Under the pieces are notes generated by a model that had not been told where the DNA came from, ran no database searches, and saw only the letters and a list, made by a program, of their open reading frames with translations. Shown here piece after piece: positions 61,377 to 64,000 of a stretch of 64,000 bases of DNA (its first letter is position 1; every line of letters starts with the position of its first letter). Where the stretch lies: contig NZ_KB907786.1 of the NCBI RefSeq assembly GCF_000382205.1, forward strand, positions 434,001 through 498,000, in the 5' to 3' direction. The position numbers were made by a program, and so were the translations under genes. The DNA comes from Dyadobacter beijingensis DSM 21582 (GTDB taxonomy: Bacteria > Bacteroidota > Bacteroidia > Cytophagales > Spirosomataceae).

Positions 61377-62669
61377 TCACTTACCATTCATCCACTCCTC
61401 GATCGCCTCCGCTTCCAGCGGAATACCGGCCATCAGGTCTGTATTTCCATTCTCCGTGATCAGGATATCGTTCTCCAGACGAATACCCAGGCCTTCTTCA
61501 CGGATGTAAATCCCCGGCTCGCAGGTGAAGACCATGCCGGGTTCGAAGCGGCGGTATTTGTTGCCGACGTCGTGGATGTCCAGGCCGAGGAAATGGGAGG
61601 TGCCGTGGGGAAAGTATTTTTTGTAGGCGGGCCAGTCGGGGTCCTGCTTTTCAATATCTTCTTTTGTGATCAGGCCCAGGCCAATGAGCTCGCTTTCCAT
61701 GATCCGGCCGATTTCCTGATGGTATTCGTCCCAGATGTTGCCGGGTACGAGCAGGCCTTTTGCCGCTTTGAAAACGCGGAGTACGGCGTCATATACCTCG
61801 CGCTGGCGCTTGGTGAAGCGGCCGTTCACGGGAATGCTTCGGGTGAGGTCGGCGCCATAGTTGGCGTATTCGGCGGCCACGTCGAGCAGGATGATGTCGC
61901 CGTCCTTGCAAACCTGGTCGTTCTGAATGTAATGCAGCACGCAGGCATTCGCGCCGGAGGCAATGATCGGCTGGTAGGAAAAGCCTTTCGAACGGTTGCG
62001 GACGAACTCGTGGAGCAGCTCGGCTTCGATCTCGAATTCGTGTACGCCTGGTTTGACGAATTTCAGCACGCGTTCGAAGCCGAGTTTGGTAATGTCGCAG
62101 GCTCTTTGCAGCAGTGCAATTTCCTCCGGTTGCTTCACGGCGCGCAGCTGGTGCATGAGCGGAGCCAGGCGCACGAGGGTATGGATCGGGTAGCGGTTCT
62201 TGAAATCCTGAATATACCGTGCGTCGCGCGATTGCACCTGCGAGTCGTTGCGGGTGTGTTCATTCGTATTGAGATACACATTTTCCGCCTCGAAAACGAT
62301 GTTGCCGAACACCGTTTCGAACTGGTGCGTCCAGTAAATGCTCTGAATGCCGGTGAGGGCACGGGCTTGTTCCTTGCTCAGTTTTTCACCTTCCCAAACG
62401 GCGATCAGCTCATTGGTTTCGCGGAGGAAAAGCACCTCCCGGAACCTGGGATCGGGATGATCGGGGAAAATAAGCAGCACCGTTTCCTCCTGATCGACGC
62501 CCGTGAGGTAAAACAGGTCGCTGTTTTGCTTGAAGCCCATCGTGCCGTCCGCATTGGTCGGCATAATGTCGTTGGCATTAAGAATCACCAGCGATTTCGG
62601 TTTCAGTAGGGTCGTTAAACGGCGTCTGTTTTCAATAAAAAGCTTTTGGTCGATGGGGGAATATCGCAT
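61377..62669 (-). CDS. pepP: Xaa-Pro aminopeptidase
   Basis: A 430-residue dinuclear metallopeptidase (M24B) that releases the residue before proline. The metal site is complete: DVAAEYANYGADLTR with both Asp ligands, FPHGTSHFLGLDIHDVG with His, FTCEPGIYI with Glu and RLENDILITE with the last Glu. The N-terminal domain (1-170) is the usual PepP dimerisation domain. No signal peptide, so cytoplasmic. Full length. Confidence 0.95.
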   Translation of the reverse strand: MRYSPIDQKLFIENRRRLTTLLKPKSLVILNANDIMPTNADGTMGFKQNSDLFYLTGVDQEETVLLIFPDHPDPRFREVLFLRETNELIAVWEGEKLSKEQARALTGIQSIYWTHQFETVFGNIVFEAENVYLNTNEHTRNDSQVQSRDARYIQDFKNRYPIHTLVRLAPLMHQLRAVKQPEEIALLQRACDITKLGFERVLKFVKPGVHEFEIEAELLHEFVRNRSKGFSYQPIIASGANACVLHYIQNDQVCKDGDIILLDVAAEYANYGADLTRSIPVNGRFTKRQREVYDAVLRVFKAAKGLLVPGNIWDEYHQEIGRIMESELIGLGLITKEDIEKQDPDWPAYKKYFPHGTSHFLGLDIHDVGNKYRRFEPGMVFTCEPGIYIREEGLGIRLENDILITENGNTDLMAGIPLEAEAIEEWMNGK

Positions 62670-62835
62670 GTCTGTATTTTTTCGGATCAGGTAATTTAAT
62701 TTGTAAAATTACGTTTATCTTGTTCAAAAATTCTAAACTTCCGCAGTGATGCAAAATGCGTAAATGGCGGCGGAAATGCAGGATTAATAGTTTCATTATA
62801 CCAAATTGATTACAAATACCTAACTAATATCCTTG

Positions 62836-64000
62836 ATGAGAAGGTTGCTTTTGCTTGCGTTTGCGTTGGTGCCGATGGTGTTGTCAGCAAGCCCGAAATA
62901 TTGGATTTATCTGAAAAACAAAGATCTGACAGCCGGTCCGGCCGTATCCCCGCTGACGCTCGAAAACCGTCAGAAACTGGGTCTGGCAATTTCCGATGAA
63001 ACCGATTTGCCCGTCAACAAAGCATATGAATCGGCATTGCAGGGGCAATCCGTTAAAATCATCAATCGTTCCAAATGGCTGAATGCCGTCTCCGCGAACC
63101 TCACGAGCGAGCAGGCGATGAAAGTGCGCGGGCTGGATTTCGTGGCGGACGTCGTGATGATCGATCCCGGTTTTTATGTAGCCAAAACACAGCCGATCGA
63201 AAAAGCGCAAATGGCGCCGGTGATGTCGCAGGTACAGGCTAATGCATTTTTGAAAGAAAATATCACCGCGAAGGACGTTACTATCGGCGTGATCGACGCC
63301 GGTTTCTACGGGGCGGATTCTTCGCTCTCGCTTTCACAGGTTTTTACCAATAAAAGAATACTCGGTATCCGCGATTATGTGAAGCCCGGCCGCGCCGGCG
63401 ACCTGCTGTTCAGCACCGCCGAGTCATTCTCCGATATGCACGGCACCGAAGTGCTTGCCGCTATTTCGGGTATCGATTACCAGGACCAGATGCAGTATGG
63501 CATGGCTACCAATGCCAAGTTTTACCTCGCCCGCACCGACTATTCGATGCGCGAGTACCGGGGCGAGGAAGATAACTGGATTGCGGCGATGGAGTGGATG
63601 GACAGTCTGGGCGTGCGTCTGATCAATACTTCGCTGGGTTATGCCAAAGGTTTCTCCGATCCAAAAGAAAATTACACCCCGTCGCAAATGGACGGTAAAA
63701 CGAGCGCTATTTCGAAGGCGGCACAGATCGCTTCCGATAAAAAAGGCATTATGATCATCGTTTCCGCAGGCAACGAGGGGGACGACAAGAGCTGGGGCAT
63801 CGTGTCGGCACCGGCTGACGCGAAGGGCGTACTTTCGGTAGGCGCTACCAACGGCAAGCTTTGGAACCGCATTGGTTACAGCAGCGTAGGGCCGGAGTTT
63901 CTGTCTTACGTGAAGCCGAATGTTTCCTGCTTCTCACTATACGGAACGTCGCTTTCGGCACCGGTGATCACCGGTTTCGCGGCATGCCTGCTCCAAGCGA
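62836..64000 (+). CDS. Subtilisin-like serine protease (S8), N-terminal part, cut by window edge
   Basis: An open frame starting at ATG 62836 with a signal peptide (MRRLLLLAFALVPMVLSAS) and no stop before the window ends; 388 codons are visible. Residues about 22-150 form an N-terminal prodomain-like region. The S8 triad is readable: Asp in IGVIDAGFYGAD, His in SDMHGTEVLAAI and Ser in YGTSLSAPVITGF, with the oxyanion Asn in SAGNEGDD. It is exported; a T9SS sorting domain may lie beyond the window. It diverges from pepP. Confidence 0.9.
   Translation, partial: MRRLLLLAFALVPMVLSASPKYWIYLKNKDLTAGPAVSPLTLENRQKLGLAISDETDLPVNKAYESALQGQSVKIINRSKWLNAVSANLTSEQAMKVRGLDFVADVVMIDPGFYVAKTQPIEKAQMAPVMSQVQANAFLKENITAKDVTIGVIDAGFYGADSSLSLSQVFTNKRILGIRDYVKPGRAGDLLFSTAESFSDMHGTEVLAAISGIDYQDQMQYGMATNAKFYLARTDYSMREYRGEEDNWIAAMEWMDSLGVRLINTSLGYAKGFSDPKENYTPSQMDGKTSAISKAAQIASDKKGIMIIVSAGNEGDDKSWGIVSAPADAKGVLSVGATNGKLWNRIGYSSVGPEFLSYVKPNVSCFSLYGTSLSAPVITGFAACLLQA

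Noticed and set aside
61059..62609. Plus-strand frame of 516 residues opposite pepP
   Set aside because: It covers an intact Xaa-Pro aminopeptidase on the other strand and shows no family pattern; it is a codon-bias artefact.

Overview
The window looks like chromosomal DNA of a Bacteroidota bacterium of the order Cytophagales; gene content and protein style best fit Dyadobacter or a close relative, but that genus call is inference from memory and not a search. The signs are a complete gldKLMN set of the type IX secretion system (T9SS), a PorP/SprF-family protein, a protein with a T9SS C-terminal sorting domain, several lipoproteins, promoters of the Bacteroidota type (TTG, about 20 bases, then TAnnTTTG) and an almost total lack of Shine-Dalgarno sites. 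I see no insertion sequence, prophage, CRISPR array, rRNA or tRNA. Genes are densely packed and both ends of the window cut through genes.

Layout. 1-4.7 kb: a cut sigma factor, a HAD phosphatase, an unusual membrane pair (1047-3907) rich in histidine motifs, and an NlpC/P60 lipoprotein. 4.8-9.9 kb: FAH-family hydrolase, M23 peptidase plus Bcp peroxiredoxin, and a split transketolase. 10-11.6 kb: ECF sigma factor, likely anti-sigma factor and a Spy-like periplasmic protein. 11.6-15.8 kb: SulP transporter plus beta-carbonic anhydrase, a 36-residue membrane protein with its own promoter and terminator, and a lone hisB. 15.9-21.3 kb: ribE, a PASTA protein overlapping a T9SS cargo gene, rhodanese, miaA and a DUF4230 protein. 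21.4-31.3 kb: collagen-like lipoprotein, then on the minus strand sucD, a DUF4271 membrane protein, hemD, porP-like, gldK, gldL, gldM and gldN. 31.4-39.5 kb: membrane protein, azurin-like cupredoxin, TlpA-like thioredoxin, TPR protein, exported superoxide dismutase, recR, clpS, a sodium:solute symporter and small secreted proteins.

39.5-46.7 kb is a minus-strand run (galE, rfbB, rfbA, O-methyltransferase, LysM lytic transglycosylase, DUF3109 protein, alkyltransferase-like protein) that mixes nucleotide-sugar and cell-wall functions. 46.8-52 kb: transglutaminase-like protein, phosphopantetheinyl transferase, WD40 protein, a DivIVA-domain protein next to folB, and a carboxynorspermidine-dehydrogenase-like gene with a textbook promoter. 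52-60 kb: a PQQ-type sugar dehydrogenase lipoprotein followed by a complete six-gene ebo cluster (eboA to eboF), the most notable system here. The ebo cluster is known from cyanobacteria, Bacteroidota and eustigmatophyte algae and has been linked to export of a metabolite precursor to the periplasm; its chemistry is unsolved. 60-64 kb: MgtC family protein, a DUF5618-like protein, an Xaa-Pro aminopeptidase and the start of a subtilisin-like protease that runs off the end.

How parts fit together: the T9SS core could export the CTD-tagged protein at 17414 and perhaps the subtilase. RfbA, RfbB and GalE supply nucleotide sugars for surface glycans. EboC, a UbiA-type membrane protein, together with the soluble EboB, EboD and EboE and the phosphodiesterase-like EboF would make or move a small molecule in or across the inner membrane.
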